DNA of 64,000 nucleotides from JAGVSZ01 sp019137045 (lineage in GTDB: Bacteria; Pseudomonadota; Gammaproteobacteria; Burkholderiales; SG8-39), in NCBI GenBank assembly GCA_046347635.1, contig JAXMFT010000014.1, forward strand, positions 62,001 to 126,000, written 5' to 3'. A model generated the notes under the pieces. It was given only the letters and a program-made list of their open reading frames with translations. It was not told where the DNA came from and ran no database searches. A program made the translations under genes and the position numbers. This document shows, piece after piece, positions 21,775 through 30,533 of the stretch (position 1 is its first letter; each line of letters opens with the position of its first letter).

Positions 21775-21801
21775 GGACGCGCCGTCGCCGTAGTGAAGAG
21801 A

Positions 21802-22809
21802 ATGGACTACTCGGCTGCAGTACAGGGGATCTGGCGCCACCACGCTCTCGGCGACGCAGCACGTGACTATGTCAGCCTCGTGCGGTATGCGACCCTGGCA
21901 GCATCCAGCCACAATACGCAGCCTTGGAAGTTCAAGGTAGAGCGCGGCAGGATCCTGATTCTCCCGGACCTGTCGCGACACTGTCCCGCAGTCGATCCGG
22001 ACGATCATCACTTGTACGCAAGTCTGGGCTGTGCCACCGAGAACCTGCTCTTGGCCGCACAAGCAGCCGGTTTACGGGGCCACGTTTCCTACGACGCATC
22101 CACCTCGGGCGTGCAGGTAGACCTCGAAGAGGCGATTCCATTCCGCTCAAGCCTCTTCGAGGCCCTTCCGAGGCGCCAGTGCAGCCGGGCCGAGTACGAC
22201 GGCACGGAACTCTCCGGTGAGCAACTGAGGCTGTTCGAGGAAGTGGCGCAGGGCAGCGGCGTCTCGCTCATGCTTCTGACGGCCAGGGAGCAGAAGGAGC
22301 AGGTTGCCGAGTATGTGGCCGCGGGCAACACGGCCCAATTCGGCGATGCCAACTGGGCTGAAGAGCTGAAGACGTGGATCCGCTTCAACGCTCGCGACGC
22401 TGTGCGCACGGGTGATGGCCTGTATGGCCCGGTAATGAGCAGCCCTGACGTGCCCCGGTGGCTTGGAAGCCTCTTCATGCGCCTCGCGTTTTCGGCGCAG
22501 CGCCAGAATCGGAAGGACGTCGCGCACATCCGGAGTTCCGCGGCAATAGCAGTGTTCTCCTCCGATGCCGATGACAAACCGCATTGGATCGAGGCGGGGC
22601 GATGCTACGAGCGCCTCGCCCTTCAGGCCGCCGCTTTGGAGCTCCGCACTGCCTTCATCAACCAGCCGGTCGAGGTGCCCGCTCTCCGTCCGCAGTTTGC
22701 TGCGTCCCTGGGCATCGGCAATCGGCGGCCGGACCTCGTTGTCCGGATCGGTCGCGGGCCCGAAATGCCGCGCTCGTTGCGTCGGCCGGTGGAGCAAGTT
22801 CTTGTTTGA
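21802..22809 (+). CDS. Acg-like FMN-binding nitroreductase family protein
   Basis: Encodes 335 residues (GTG 21793 is an alternative start). VRYATLAASSHNTQPWKFKV, then DDHHLYASLGCATENLLLAA and RSSLFEALPRRQCSRAEYDG match the Acg family, nitroreductase-like flavoproteins that bind FMN as two fused half-domains. In mycobacteria these are stress-induced; the reaction is unknown. At 1 kb it is one of the largest cassette genes. No clean attC follows before 23379. Confidence 0.8.
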   Translation: MDYSAAVQGIWRHHALGDAARDYVSLVRYATLAASSHNTQPWKFKVERGRILILPDLSRHCPAVDPDDHHLYASLGCATENLLLAAQAAGLRGHVSYDASTSGVQVDLEEAIPFRSSLFEALPRRQCSRAEYDGTELSGEQLRLFEEVAQGSGVSLMLLTAREQKEQVAEYVAAGNTAQFGDANWAEELKTWIRFNARDAVRTGDGLYGPVMSSPDVPRWLGSLFMRLAFSAQRQNRKDVAHIRSSAAIAVFSSDADDKPHWIEAGRCYERLALQAAALELRTAFINQPVEVPALRPQFAASLGIGNRRPDLVVRIGRGPEMPRSLRRPVEQVLV

Positions 22810-23045
22810 AAGCGACAGGTGACATGCAGCGACCTGAGCGCCGTCCACCCTGGAGCTGCACCTGACGAGGTCCGCGCTAGCTCGAAACCGCGGCTCTTGC
22901 GGGTGATCTCGGTGTTGGCCAGCGCGGCAACCCATCCTGCCTTTGGCGCTTGAAGAAGCCGGAAGAGCCCTCACTCTCGGACTCGCCCGGTTCGCACGAT
23001 CGTCGAACCCGGAAACCGACCAACGACTGACACCAAGAGAGTTCC
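22810..23045. other. intergenic stretch
   Basis: No attC core, promoter or gene can be supported here. Open frames in it are short and unlike proteins. Confidence 0.4.
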
Positions 23046-23354
23046 ATGCACGATCAAGACAATCCAATGGCAATCCGGAAGCTCGCGCGTATCGTCGGCA
23101 AGCCTGGACACGGCGATCAATTGCGCAGGGCGTTGATCAAACTCGAGGAGGCCACGCGAAAGGAGCGGGGGTGCATGGAGTTTTCGTTCTTCCAGGCCGT
23201 TTCCGATCCGGACTCGTTTGTTCTTCTGGAACATTTTGTAGACGAACCTGCGCTCAAGCTGCACATGACGCTCGAGCACACACGCACCTTCTTCAGCACG
23301 AACGCCGAGCTGGTTGGTGCCATCAAAGCCATTGATATCCCGAGTCTCGGATAG
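23046..23354 (+). CDS. antibiotic-biosynthesis-monooxygenase-like (ABM) protein
   Basis: Encodes 102 residues: IRKLARIVGKPGHGDQLRRA, LIKLEEATRKERGCMEFSFF, DSFVLLEHFVDEPALKLHM and HTRTFF. This is the complete ABM/quinol monooxygenase fold (compare YgiN), which acts without cofactors on quinols or related aromatics. ATG 23067 (MAIRKLA) is an alternative start. An eroded attC follows. Confidence 0.85.
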   Translation: MHDQDNPMAIRKLARIVGKPGHGDQLRRALIKLEEATRKERGCMEFSFFQAVSDPDSFVLLEHFVDEPALKLHMTLEHTRTFFSTNAELVGAIKAIDIPSLG

Positions 23355-23378
23355 TCCGTCAGCAAGGGCACCAGTGCC

Positions 23379-23456
23379 GGCTGACCCGTCGTGGCAACCG
23401 ACACGCCACCGCCGGCCGCGCCGGCTTCCGCGCGCGGATAAACTCAAACACTCGGC
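23379..23456 (+). repeat. attC site 36 (eroded)
   Basis: GGCTGAC at 23379-23385 and ACTCGGC at 23450-23456. The whole stretch aligns with attC 3 (CCCGTCGT, GCCGGCTTCCGC, GTGAACTC-like) but both cores are mutated. Confidence 0.6.
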
Positions 23457-23519
23457 GTCACTTGATCTGCCAGTACGCTTCGACTCACTGGCGAAGCCGG
23501 TGCACCAGGGGGGATAGAC

Positions 23520-25055
23520 ATGCTCGAGCTCGCGACTCTGATCTCGCGCCACGCGCGCACTCGTCCCGATGCGACGGCCGTCGTGTTCGGAGACGAGCGC
23601 CTGAACTACGCGCTGTTCGGCGCGCGGGTCGCGCGCTCGGCCAATCTGCTGCGCTCGCTCGGGATCGGCAAAGGCGACAAGGTCGCCACGGTGCTCGGCA
23701 ACTCGCTCGAGGCGCTCGAGCTCGTCTGGGCGGTTCCCGCCGTGGGCGCGGCGCTGGTGCCGCTCTCGCCGCTCCTGACGTCCGTCGGCCTCGCTAGCCT
23801 GCTGCGCGATTCGGACGCCAAGTGCCTGGTGAGCCAGCACTCGATGCTGCCGGCGCTCGGGGCAATGCGCGCCGAGCTCGCGGGCCTTCTCCCTGGACGC
23901 GTCCTGCTGACCGACGGCAAGTCGGGCGACTTCGACGACTACAACGCGCTCGCCGCGGCCCACCGCGACACGTTTGAGCCGGAACCCTGCGGCCCCGAGG
24001 ATCTCTTCAACATCATGTACACGAGCGGCACGACCGGGCTGCCGAAGGGCATCATGCACAGCCACTACGTGCGCTCGATGTACTGCCTGCTCATGGCCTC
24101 CGCGTACCGGATGACGCCCGAGTCGCGCACGCTGCACGCCGGCGCGATCGTGTTCAACGGGGCGTACGTGACGATGATGCCGACGTTCTACCTCGGCGGG
24201 ACCTACGTGCTGCTGCCGCAGTTCGACGCGGAGACGACCATCGCCACGATCGAGCGCGAGCGCATCACCCACATCATGCTCGTGCCGACACAGATCATCG
24301 CGATACTGGCGTCGAGTCAGTACCGGCCGGAGCGGCTTGCGTCGCTCGAATGCATCGTTTCTCTAGGCGCTCCGCTTTTGCAGGAGCACAAGAACCGGCT
24401 GAACGCCGAACTGCCCCATCGATTCTACGAGCTCTACGGTTGCACCGAGGGCTTCATCACCATCCTCGATCGCGACGAGGCGGTACGCAAGGCGGGCTCG
24501 GTCGGCCGCCCGACGCAGTACTTCGAGATGCGGATCGTGGACGCCGAAGGGCGCGACCTGCCGCCGCGCGAGATCGGCGAGATCGTCGGCCGCGGACCGA
24601 TCAGGATGCAGGGCTACTACAAGCGTCCCGATCTCACCGCGCAGGCGATCCGCGACGGCTGGGTCTTCACCGGCGACGTGGGCTACGCCGACGAGGACGG
24701 CTACCTCTATCTCGTGGACCGCAAGAAGGACATGATCGACTCGGGCGGGATGAAGGTGTACCCGAAGGACGTCGAGGAGGTTGCGGCGCGGCACCCGGCC
24801 ATTCGGGAGGTCGCGGTGTTCGGCGTGCCGCACGACAAGTGGGGTGAGACGCCGCTCGCGGCCGTGATCCTGCGCGAAGGCGCGACAGCGACCGCCGAGG
24901 AGCTGTGCGGCTGGATCAACGAACGCGTGGGCGCTCGCTACCAGCGCGTCTCAGAGGTGGTGATCGTGAAGGACTTCCCGCGGAGCGCCGCGGGGAAGAC
25001 GCTCAAGCGCGAGATGCGCGAACCGTACTGGGCAGGGCGCGAGAAGAAGATCTAA
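23520..25055 (+). CDS. AMP-dependent acyl-CoA synthetase/ligase
   Basis: Encodes 511 residues of a class I adenylate-forming enzyme. The phosphate-binding loop MYTSGTTGLPKG is near residue 165, ELYGCTEG near 308, GWVFTGDVGYADEDG near 380, then YLVDRKKDMIDSGGMKVYP, and the catalytic lysine in SAAGKTLKRE near 495. It activates a carboxylate to acyl-AMP and then acyl-CoA. The substrate is unknown; by overall pattern a medium-chain or aromatic acid is possible. The gene lies between an eroded attC (36) and attC 37, so it may be a large cassette. Its GC is higher than that of the small cassettes. Confidence 0.9.
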   Translation: MLELATLISRHARTRPDATAVVFGDERLNYALFGARVARSANLLRSLGIGKGDKVATVLGNSLEALELVWAVPAVGAALVPLSPLLTSVGLASLLRDSDAKCLVSQHSMLPALGAMRAELAGLLPGRVLLTDGKSGDFDDYNALAAAHRDTFEPEPCGPEDLFNIMYTSGTTGLPKGIMHSHYVRSMYCLLMASAYRMTPESRTLHAGAIVFNGAYVTMMPTFYLGGTYVLLPQFDAETTIATIERERITHIMLVPTQIIAILASSQYRPERLASLECIVSLGAPLLQEHKNRLNAELPHRFYELYGCTEGFITILDRDEAVRKAGSVGRPTQYFEMRIVDAEGRDLPPREIGEIVGRGPIRMQGYYKRPDLTAQAIRDGWVFTGDVGYADEDGYLYLVDRKKDMIDSGGMKVYPKDVEEVAARHPAIREVAVFGVPHDKWGETPLAAVILREGATATAEELCGWINERVGARYQRVSEVVIVKDFPRSAAGKTLKREMREPYWAGREKKI

Positions 25056-25076
25056 CACTACCGGCTATCGAATACC

Positions 25077-25471
25077 ATGCGACTCGACCTGGACGACGCG
25101 CATATTTTCGCCTCGAGTCCGGCGACCACGGTCGAGTTCTTTCAACCCATGTTCGGCGCGGTCGTCGCCCGGGACGCAGTGGTTGCCGGCGTGCGTGGTA
25201 TCCGCCTGCAGGTCGGACGCGCCGCCGTCATGGGCTTCGACCAGCCCCCGAAGGCGCCCCGGGGCGGCGCGTTCCATCACCTTTGGATTGAGATCGACGA
25301 CCTCGTCAGGGCTAGTCAGTCACATCGAAGTCGCGCGGATTCGCCTTTCGAAAGCCGGCCCAGGACGACAGACCTTTCTCGTACGTCATGGTCGCCGGGC
25401 CGGACGATCTGCTCATCGAGTTGCTTGAGTGCCGCGAGCCGGCTCGGCGGCGCATTCATTCAGACGACTAA
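25077..25471 (+). pseudogene. VOC/glyoxalase-fold protein, frameshifted
   Basis: The ATG frame gives DLDDAHIFASSPATTVEFFQ, PMFGAVVARDAVVAGVRGIR, then FHHLWIEIDDL. The continuation is in another frame: RGFAFRKPAQDDRPFSYVMV and AGPDDLLIELLECREPARRR to the TAA at 25471. One or two indels near 25310-25330 separate them. The family is a metal-binding betaalphabetabetabeta fold with glyoxalase, dioxygenase or binding roles. It lies 21 bases after the ligase gene. Confidence 0.75.
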
Positions 25472-25493
25472 AGCGGTCCTAAACGTGGATGAC

Positions 25494-25588
25494 GCCGAAC
25501 CCCTCCCTCAACCGGACCGCCGCAAGGTGCGCTTGCAGGTACCCTCCTCGCTGCGCTCACCGGCCGCGGCCCAGGCGCAACGTTGAAT
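25494..25588 (+). repeat. attC site 37
   Basis: Left core GCCGAAC 25494-25500, right core GTTGAAT 25582-25588. The variable part (ACCCTCCTCGCTGCGCTCACCGG) is shared with types A and B. Inner arms partly eroded. Confidence 0.75.
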
Positions 25589-25615
25589 GTCACAAGCAAC
25601 CGAAAGGTTATCGCC

Positions 25616-26134
25616 ATGAACGCAGCTGAACTGCGAGCAGCGCAGGCTCCTCTGAAGGAGCGCTACAAGGAGGTCCCGGACGCGGCGTTGATCACGCTGC
25701 GTGCGCAGGGGCGCGCCGGCGAGGGCGTCAGCTGCAAGATCGAGACGGGAAAAGCTCTCGTCGTCGCAGGCCTGCACCCGGCTACGGGTGGCACAGGCCT
25801 GCAAGCCTGTTCCGGGGACATGCTTCTGGAAGCCCTGGTGGCCTGCGCAGGCGTCACGCTCAATGCAGTCGCCACATCGTTGGGCATCGTGCTGCGCGAG
25901 GCGGTGCTGAAAGCGGAGGGCGACCTGGATTTCCGGGGCACGCTCGGCGTCTCCAAGGAAGCCCCGGTCGGGTTTCAGAACATTCGCCTGCAGTTCTTGC
26001 TGGACACCGATGCCACGGAAGAACAGCTGGCCACTCTGCTGCGCCTGACCGAGCGGTATTGCGTCGTGTATCAGACGCTGAAGAGCCCGCCACGCATGGC
26101 CGTCGTCAAGAGGGTGTCGTCGCGCGAACGGTGA
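25616..26134 (+). CDS. OsmC family protein
   Basis: Encodes 172 residues: GEGVSCKIETGKALVVAGLH, SGDMLLEALVACAGVTLNAV, then LRLTERYCVVYQTLKSPPRM. OsmC/Ohr proteins reduce organic hydroperoxides with two cysteines, here C62 (in ALQACSGD context) or C73 (VACAG) and C155 (ERYCVV). The motif E-x-L-x-x-C-x-x-x-x-x-A is kept. Preceded directly by attC 37 and followed by attC 38, so a cassette gene. Confidence 0.85.
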   Translation: MNAAELRAAQAPLKERYKEVPDAALITLRAQGRAGEGVSCKIETGKALVVAGLHPATGGTGLQACSGDMLLEALVACAGVTLNAVATSLGIVLREAVLKAEGDLDFRGTLGVSKEAPVGFQNIRLQFLLDTDATEEQLATLLRLTERYCVVYQTLKSPPRMAVVKRVSSRER

Positions 26135-26135
26135 C

Positions 26136-26198
26136 GCCCAGGCACCCGCTGGAGGCCGACGGCCTTGTTCGGCATCGTCGTCAACTCGAATGTTGGAC
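26136..26198 (+). repeat. attC site 38 (left core degenerate)
   Basis: Left core GCCCAGG 26136-26142, right core GTTGGAC 26192-26198. Short site like attC 22 (GTCGTCAACTCGAATGTTGG). Confidence 0.7.
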
Positions 26199-26204
26199 GC
26201 CACG

Positions 26205-26528
26205 ATGAGCACGCGCCACGACCAGCGTCCGATCGAAACGCCGTCGTCTCCGTCGGAGCGTGCGTCGTCGGCGGTTACGGTCGTTGTCTCGGCGTTCGCG
26301 TGGGCCGGCGCCCTGGGCGTGATCGGCAGCGCACTCTACTGGATGGCCACCTCGGCGATCGGCCTCTTCGAGCGTGGTTCGTGGCTTGCGCTTGCGCTCC
26401 TCGGCGTTGCGTTCGTGTTCGCCATCGCTTGGCTTCTTCGTTCGCCTGTCCTCGGCCGCCTGTGGTTGTGCACGGCTTTCGTGCTTGCCGTCGTGTTCCT
26501 CGCGCCGTTCATTGCGCGCGTTCTGTAG
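26205..26528 (+). CDS. three-helix membrane protein
   Basis: Encodes 107 residues. A polar start is followed by SSAVTVVVSAFAWAGALGVI, SWLALALLGVAFVFAIAWLL and LWLCTAFVLAVVFLAPFIAR. Three transmembrane helices and no family. It is the last clear cassette gene of the array. Confidence 0.65.
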   Translation: MSTRHDQRPIETPSSPSERASSAVTVVVSAFAWAGALGVIGSALYWMATSAIGLFERGSWLALALLGVAFVFAIAWLLRSPVLGRLWLCTAFVLAVVFLAPFIARVL

Positions 26529-26541
26529 TGACGGCCGCGCC

Positions 26542-26626
26542 GCCAGCCACGCGTTCGTGCGAAGGTCGGCAAGCGCGCCTCGCCCGCGCGCCGCGGCCGC
26601 CGCCCGGCCCGGTCACCGGAGGTGAT
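26542..26626 (+). repeat. attC remnant 39
   Basis: GCCAGCCACGCGTTCGTGCG at the left resembles GCCCAACCACGCGTTCGAGCG, and GGTCACCGGAGGTGATGACC at the right resembles a decayed right half. Both cores are lost. It marks the right edge of the array. Confidence 0.4.
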
Positions 26627-26640
26627 GACCTCGCCTCGCG

Positions 26641-26826
26641 ATGAAACGTTCATCGATTGCCCGGCAGCCGGCAGCCCTTGCGCTCTCCGCATTGCCTCGC
26701 GGCTGTACCGGCGGTGCGGCGCGCATCGCCCACGACGTCGAGTCGGGAGTAGAGGCGGCGAGAGAGTCCACCATCGTGGAACTGGCGCAGGAGCATGGGT
26801 CCGTGTTGGTCATCGGGGTGCGATGA
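26641..26826 (+). pseudogene. truncated lipoprotein, paralogue of 29974-30375
   Basis: Reads KRSSIARQPAALALSALPRG, C, then GGAARIAHDVESGVEAARES and IVELAQEHGSVLVIGV. The paralogue has about 70 more residues in the middle, so here an internal deletion joined the two ends. The lipobox is damaged (LPRGC instead of LICGC). The flanking sequence GCCTCGCCTCGCGATGAA is shared with the intact copy. Confidence 0.7.
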
Positions 26827-26885
26827 TGTCGTGCGCCGCAGGCGGCGGTGTCGCGGATGACGCGCCGGGCGCACGGGACGGAGCC

Positions 26886-27743
26886 ATGAGCAGCGCTCAG
26901 ATCGACTACGACAGCATCGCCGAGATCTACGACTGGTACGTAGACGCGGACTACGACATCCCGTTCTTTCTGGAGGAGACGGCCGACGTCGGCGGGCCGG
27001 TGCTGGAGCTGACCGCAGGCACGGGGCGGCTCTCGCTTGCGCTGATCCAGGCAGGCGTCCAACTGACCTGCGTCGACGGATCACGCGGGATGCTGGCGGT
27101 CCTGTCGCGGAAGTTGAAGGATCGCGGTCTCACGGCGGAAGTCCTGTGTGCCGACGTCTGCCGACTCGACCTGGGCGCGCGCTTTCGGCTCGCCCTGCTG
27201 CCGTTCCAGTCGTTCATGGAGATCACCGGCGAGCCGCGCCAGCGCCAGGCTCTTGCGGCGGTGTTCGCATGCCTGGTCCCGGGCGGCCGCTTCGTCTGCA
27301 CGATGCACAATCCCGCCGTGCGCCGAACCCAGGTGGATGGGACGCAGCGCCTGGTTGGGCGGTTTGCGATACCGGGCGGGAGCCTCGTCGTCTCCGGCGT
27401 CGAACGGGGCGGGCGACCCCTGGTGAAGCGGCTTCAGGTCTTCGAGTTCTTCGACGGCGACGGGCGGCTGCGCTCGAAGCGGCTGCTGCCGATGGCGTTC
27501 GAGCTCGTCGAAAGGGATCGTTTCGAGACCATGGCGCGGGAGGCGGGATTCCACGTCCTCGCCCTGTACGGAAACTACGATCGCTCGGCGTTCGATGCGG
27601 ACCGCAGTCCGGTGATGATCTGGATCCTCCAGAGGGCACGCGTGCAACCGTCCGCCGCAGCGCACGAAGCGCAAGCGGCGCGCCGCCGGACTCGGCGCTC
27701 GTCGGGCGTGGCGCTCGCCGGCGCCGCCTCGTCGGTTCGGTAA
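26886..27743 (+). CDS. class I SAM-dependent methyltransferase
   Basis: Encodes 285 residues: DYDSIAEIYDWYVDADYDIP, then the SAM loop GPVLELTAGTGRLSLALI near residues 36-53, SRGMLAVLSRKLKDRG, FRLALLPFQSFMEI and FACLVPGGRFVCTMHNP. The acceptor is unknown. The end from about residue 255 is Ala/Arg-rich and may be non-native. It follows the truncated lipoprotein gene by 59 bases, the same arrangement as 29974-31520. Confidence 0.85.
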   Translation: MSSAQIDYDSIAEIYDWYVDADYDIPFFLEETADVGGPVLELTAGTGRLSLALIQAGVQLTCVDGSRGMLAVLSRKLKDRGLTAEVLCADVCRLDLGARFRLALLPFQSFMEITGEPRQRQALAAVFACLVPGGRFVCTMHNPAVRRTQVDGTQRLVGRFAIPGGSLVVSGVERGGRPLVKRLQVFEFFDGDGRLRSKRLLPMAFELVERDRFETMAREAGFHVLALYGNYDRSAFDADRSPVMIWILQRARVQPSAAAHEAQAARRRTRRSSGVALAGAASSVR

Positions 27744-27851
27744 TATGCGCGCTCACCCGCGGAGTCGAGACGGACCCCCGCCGCCCGGCACGCGGGCGGC
27801 GCCACCGCGCCGACGCCCACCAACGCGAGCATGGAGAGTTGAGCAACGCCG

Positions 27852-28907
27852 ATGAGCACCTACCGCGAGCACTATTTCCCCAACACCGAGCCGCTCGCCC
27901 CCGACGAAATGCGCATCATCGCGCTCGGCACCGGCCGCCCGTTTCTGCGCCCCTGCCAGGCGAACGCCGGATGGCTGATCGAACTGGGCAATGGCGAGCG
28001 CTTCCAGTTCGATTTCGGCTACGGCACCCAGACCAATTTCGGCGCGCTGGAGATCCCCTACCAGGACATGACCGCCTACTTCGCCACCCACCTGCACACC
28101 GACCACGTCGGCGACTTCGCGCAGATCTGGATCGGCAGCTGGGCGGGAGGACGGACCAAGCCGCTCGAGGTGCACGGCCCTTCGGGTCCGGTCGCGAAGT
28201 ACGGCATGAGGCATTTCGTCGAGAAGCAGATGGAGTCCTACGCCTGGGACACCGACACGCGCGTCGGCTTCCTGCCGGCGATCGGCGCGCAGGTCAACGT
28301 GCACGAGTTCGACTACTCGAAAGTGCACGTCGTCTACGAGCGCAACGGCGTGAAGATCACCAGCTTCCCCGCGGTGCACATCTACGACGGCCCGGTGAGC
28401 CTGCGGCTGGAATGGAACGGGCTGTGCTTCGTCTATTCCGGCGATACCACCCCGTCGTACTTCATGGTGGAGAACGGCAAGGGCGCCGACGTCCTGGTGC
28501 ACGAGACCTTCAACACCGTGAGCCAGCTCATGGCGCGCTCGGGCTACGACGAGCGCACCGCGCGGGGCATCGGCACCATCGCGCACTCCGACCCCGCCGA
28601 GGCGGGCAAGGTGCTCGCCGCCTGCAGTCCCCGCCTCGCGGTCGCCTTTCACTTCTTCAACGATTTCGACACGGCGCCGGAGATGGAGGCGGCGATCCGC
28701 CAGCACTACCCGGGGCCGCTCGCGCTCGCCCGCGACCTGATGGTGATCAACGTCACGCGCGAGCGCGTCCTGACGCGCATGGCGGTCACGAGTTCGCACG
28801 TCTGGCCGAACAAGGAGCATCACGACGCCTTCCGCAAGGCCGAGCGCAAGGAGCGGATGAAGATGTCGTCCTGGCTCTCGGAGAAGCAGGTATTTCCGAA
28901 GTTCTGA
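27852..28907 (+). CDS. MBL-fold metallo-hydrolase (GntH-like)
   Basis: Encodes 351 residues. IIALGTGRPFLRPCQANAGW, the metal motif H80-L-H-T-D-H85 (ATHLHTDHVGDF), CFVYSGDTTPSYFMVENG with the bridging Asp, and VAFHFFNDFD complete the metal site. The pattern matches the MBL proteins annotated as guanitoxin-biosynthesis GntH-like, whose true role outside cyanobacteria is unknown. No other guanitoxin genes are seen here. Probably hydrolyses an ester or lactone-like bond. Confidence 0.85.
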   Translation: MSTYREHYFPNTEPLAPDEMRIIALGTGRPFLRPCQANAGWLIELGNGERFQFDFGYGTQTNFGALEIPYQDMTAYFATHLHTDHVGDFAQIWIGSWAGGRTKPLEVHGPSGPVAKYGMRHFVEKQMESYAWDTDTRVGFLPAIGAQVNVHEFDYSKVHVVYERNGVKITSFPAVHIYDGPVSLRLEWNGLCFVYSGDTTPSYFMVENGKGADVLVHETFNTVSQLMARSGYDERTARGIGTIAHSDPAEAGKVLAACSPRLAVAFHFFNDFDTAPEMEAAIRQHYPGPLALARDLMVINVTRERVLTRMAVTSSHVWPNKEHHDAFRKAERKERMKMSSWLSEKQVFPKF

Positions 28908-28948
28908 CATTCCGTTCCACGAGAGGCCACGACTCCGGGAAGCCCGCC

Positions 28949-29926
28949 ATGCGGAAATCGTTTTCGACGCTGCTCGCCATCGCTGCAGGCGTTCTTGCGG
29001 CGCCATTCGCCCTGCCGTCCGCGGCGCAGGATCAGTACCCGTCGCGCGCGGTGAGGCTCGTCATCGGCTTCGCCCCGGGAGGCGGCAACGACATCCTCGC
29101 GCGGCTGCTGGCCGAGAAGCTGAAGGCCTCGCTCGGCCAGTCGTTCATCGTCGAGAACCATCCGGGCGCCAACGGCTTCATCGCCGCCGAACAGGTCAAG
29201 CGCGCCGCGCCCGATGGCTACACGCTGCTGGTGGGGCCGAGCGGCACGATGGTGATCAGCCCGGCGCTCTACACCAAGCTGCCTTTCGATCCGGTAACGG
29301 ACTTCGCGCCGGTGAGCATCGTCGGCCTGTTTCCCCTGGTGCTCGCGGTGCACCCCTCGGTGCCGGCCAGGACGACCGGCGAGCTGATCGCGCTGGCGCA
29401 GGCGAACCCCGGCAAGCTGAACTACAGCTCGCCCGCCCTCGGCTTCCAGCTCGCCACCGAGCTGTTCGCGCAGCGCGCCGGGATCGTCATGAACCACATC
29501 CCCTACAAGGGTGGCGCGCCGGCGGTCAACGCGGCGATTGCCGGCGAAGTCTCGCTCACCTTCGCCGATAGCGCGGCGGTGATGCCGCAGGTCAAGGCGG
29601 GCCGGCTGCGCGCCCTCGCCGTCTCGAGCGCCCGGCGCCTGGGCGCGGCGCCCGAGCTGCCGACCCTCTCCGAGTCGGGGATGCCGGGATTCTCGATGGG
29701 GCTCTGGTCGGCGATCTTCGCGCCGGCGGGGACCAGCACGGCGATCACGCAGAAGCTGCAGCAGGCGATCGCGCAGGCCGTGGCCTCGCCCGACCTGCGC
29801 GAGCGCCTGACGAGCCTCGGCGTCGAGCCGGTCGGCAGCACCGCCGAGGAACTCGCCGCGACGATGAAGGCGGAAATCGCCGAGTACCGGCAGGTGGCGA
29901 AGACGCAGAACATCCGGGTCGAATGA
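28949..29926 (+). CDS. Bug/TctC-family periplasmic solute-binding protein
   Basis: Encodes 325 residues with a Sec signal (SFSTLLAIAAGVLAAPFALP, then SAAQ). The mature start QYPSRAVRLVIGFAPGGGND and VENHPGANGFIAAEQVKRAA, PDGYTLLVGPSGTMVISPAL and HIPYKGGAPAVNAAIAGEVS are diagnostic of the tripartite tricarboxylate transporter receptors. No TctA/TctB partner is nearby, as is usual in betaproteobacteria with many orphan Bug proteins. It follows the MBL gene by 41 bases and may share its substrate. Confidence 0.93.
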   Translation: MRKSFSTLLAIAAGVLAAPFALPSAAQDQYPSRAVRLVIGFAPGGGNDILARLLAEKLKASLGQSFIVENHPGANGFIAAEQVKRAAPDGYTLLVGPSGTMVISPALYTKLPFDPVTDFAPVSIVGLFPLVLAVHPSVPARTTGELIALAQANPGKLNYSSPALGFQLATELFAQRAGIVMNHIPYKGGAPAVNAAIAGEVSLTFADSAAVMPQVKAGRLRALAVSSARRLGAAPELPTLSESGMPGFSMGLWSAIFAPAGTSTAITQKLQQAIAQAVASPDLRERLTSLGVEPVGSTAEELAATMKAEIAEYRQVAKTQNIRVE

Positions 29927-29973
29927 CGCCGTCCGTGCACGCGCAGCTTCGGGCGTCATGGCCTCGCCTCGCG

Positions 29974-30375
29974 ATGAAGCGTTCTTTCACCTCGGGGCAA
30001 GTGATATCCCTCGCGCTCTGCGCGTTGATTTGCGGCTGCACCGACGGCGCGACGCGCATCGCGTACGACATCGAGTCGGGCGTGACCGCGTTTGAACGGT
30101 CGGATGCGCGCACTTTCGAGGTGCGCCACGTTCCCGAGCGCATGCCCGACGGGTGCGCGGGCGCATACACGGTTCAGTTCAGCGCGCGCTCGTCCCTGAT
30201 CATCTGGTGCATGGACTCCGCTGGTGGTAAGGTGACCTCGAGCCACGCCACCACCTATCACCTTCGATTCGTGCAGGTTCCCCGGACGTTCAGGCTCGAC
30301 AAGGCGGCGGGAGAACCCACCGTCATCGAGCTGGCGAAGGAGAATGGGGCGGTGGTGGTCACGGGGGTGCGGTAG
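29974..30375 (+). CDS. small lipoprotein of unknown function
   Basis: Encodes 133 residues. A signal peptide with lipobox LICG-C (KRSFTSGQVISLALCALICG, Cys23) is followed by TDGATRIAYDIESGVTAFER, RTFEVRHVPERMPDGCAGAY and TVIELAKENGAVVVTGV. Expected in the outer membrane or periplasm. A truncated paralogue lies at 26641-26826. Each copy is followed by a methyltransferase gene. Confidence 0.75.
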   Translation: MKRSFTSGQVISLALCALICGCTDGATRIAYDIESGVTAFERSDARTFEVRHVPERMPDGCAGAYTVQFSARSSLIIWCMDSAGGKVTSSHATTYHLRFVQVPRTFRLDKAAGEPTVIELAKENGAVVVTGVR

Positions 30376-30533
30376 TGTTCTGCACCAGCGGGTTGATGTC
30401 GCGGGTGACGCCCGGCCATGGGCCGAACCCGACGCACGGGCGGGGACGCTTCGGCCGGTCGTAGCGCGCCGGGTCGCGCGATCGTCGCCCCGCAGGTCGT
30501 TGAGGTCCTCGGAGAGCCGCGGAGATGGGATCC

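Noticed and set aside
21514..23073. long minus-strand frames opposite the RidA and nitroreductase genes
   Set aside because: Antisense shadows of well-supported + strand genes.
1..26626. CRISPR array as explanation of the regular repeats
   Set aside because: Repeats are 60-100 bases, imperfect palindromes with gene-sized spacers, and have inverted cores; they are attC sites.
27646..27714. possible attC relic (GCAACC ... GTCGGGC) after the methyltransferase gene
   Set aside because: Only a weak hairpin and one altered core; it could equally be the 3' end of the gene.
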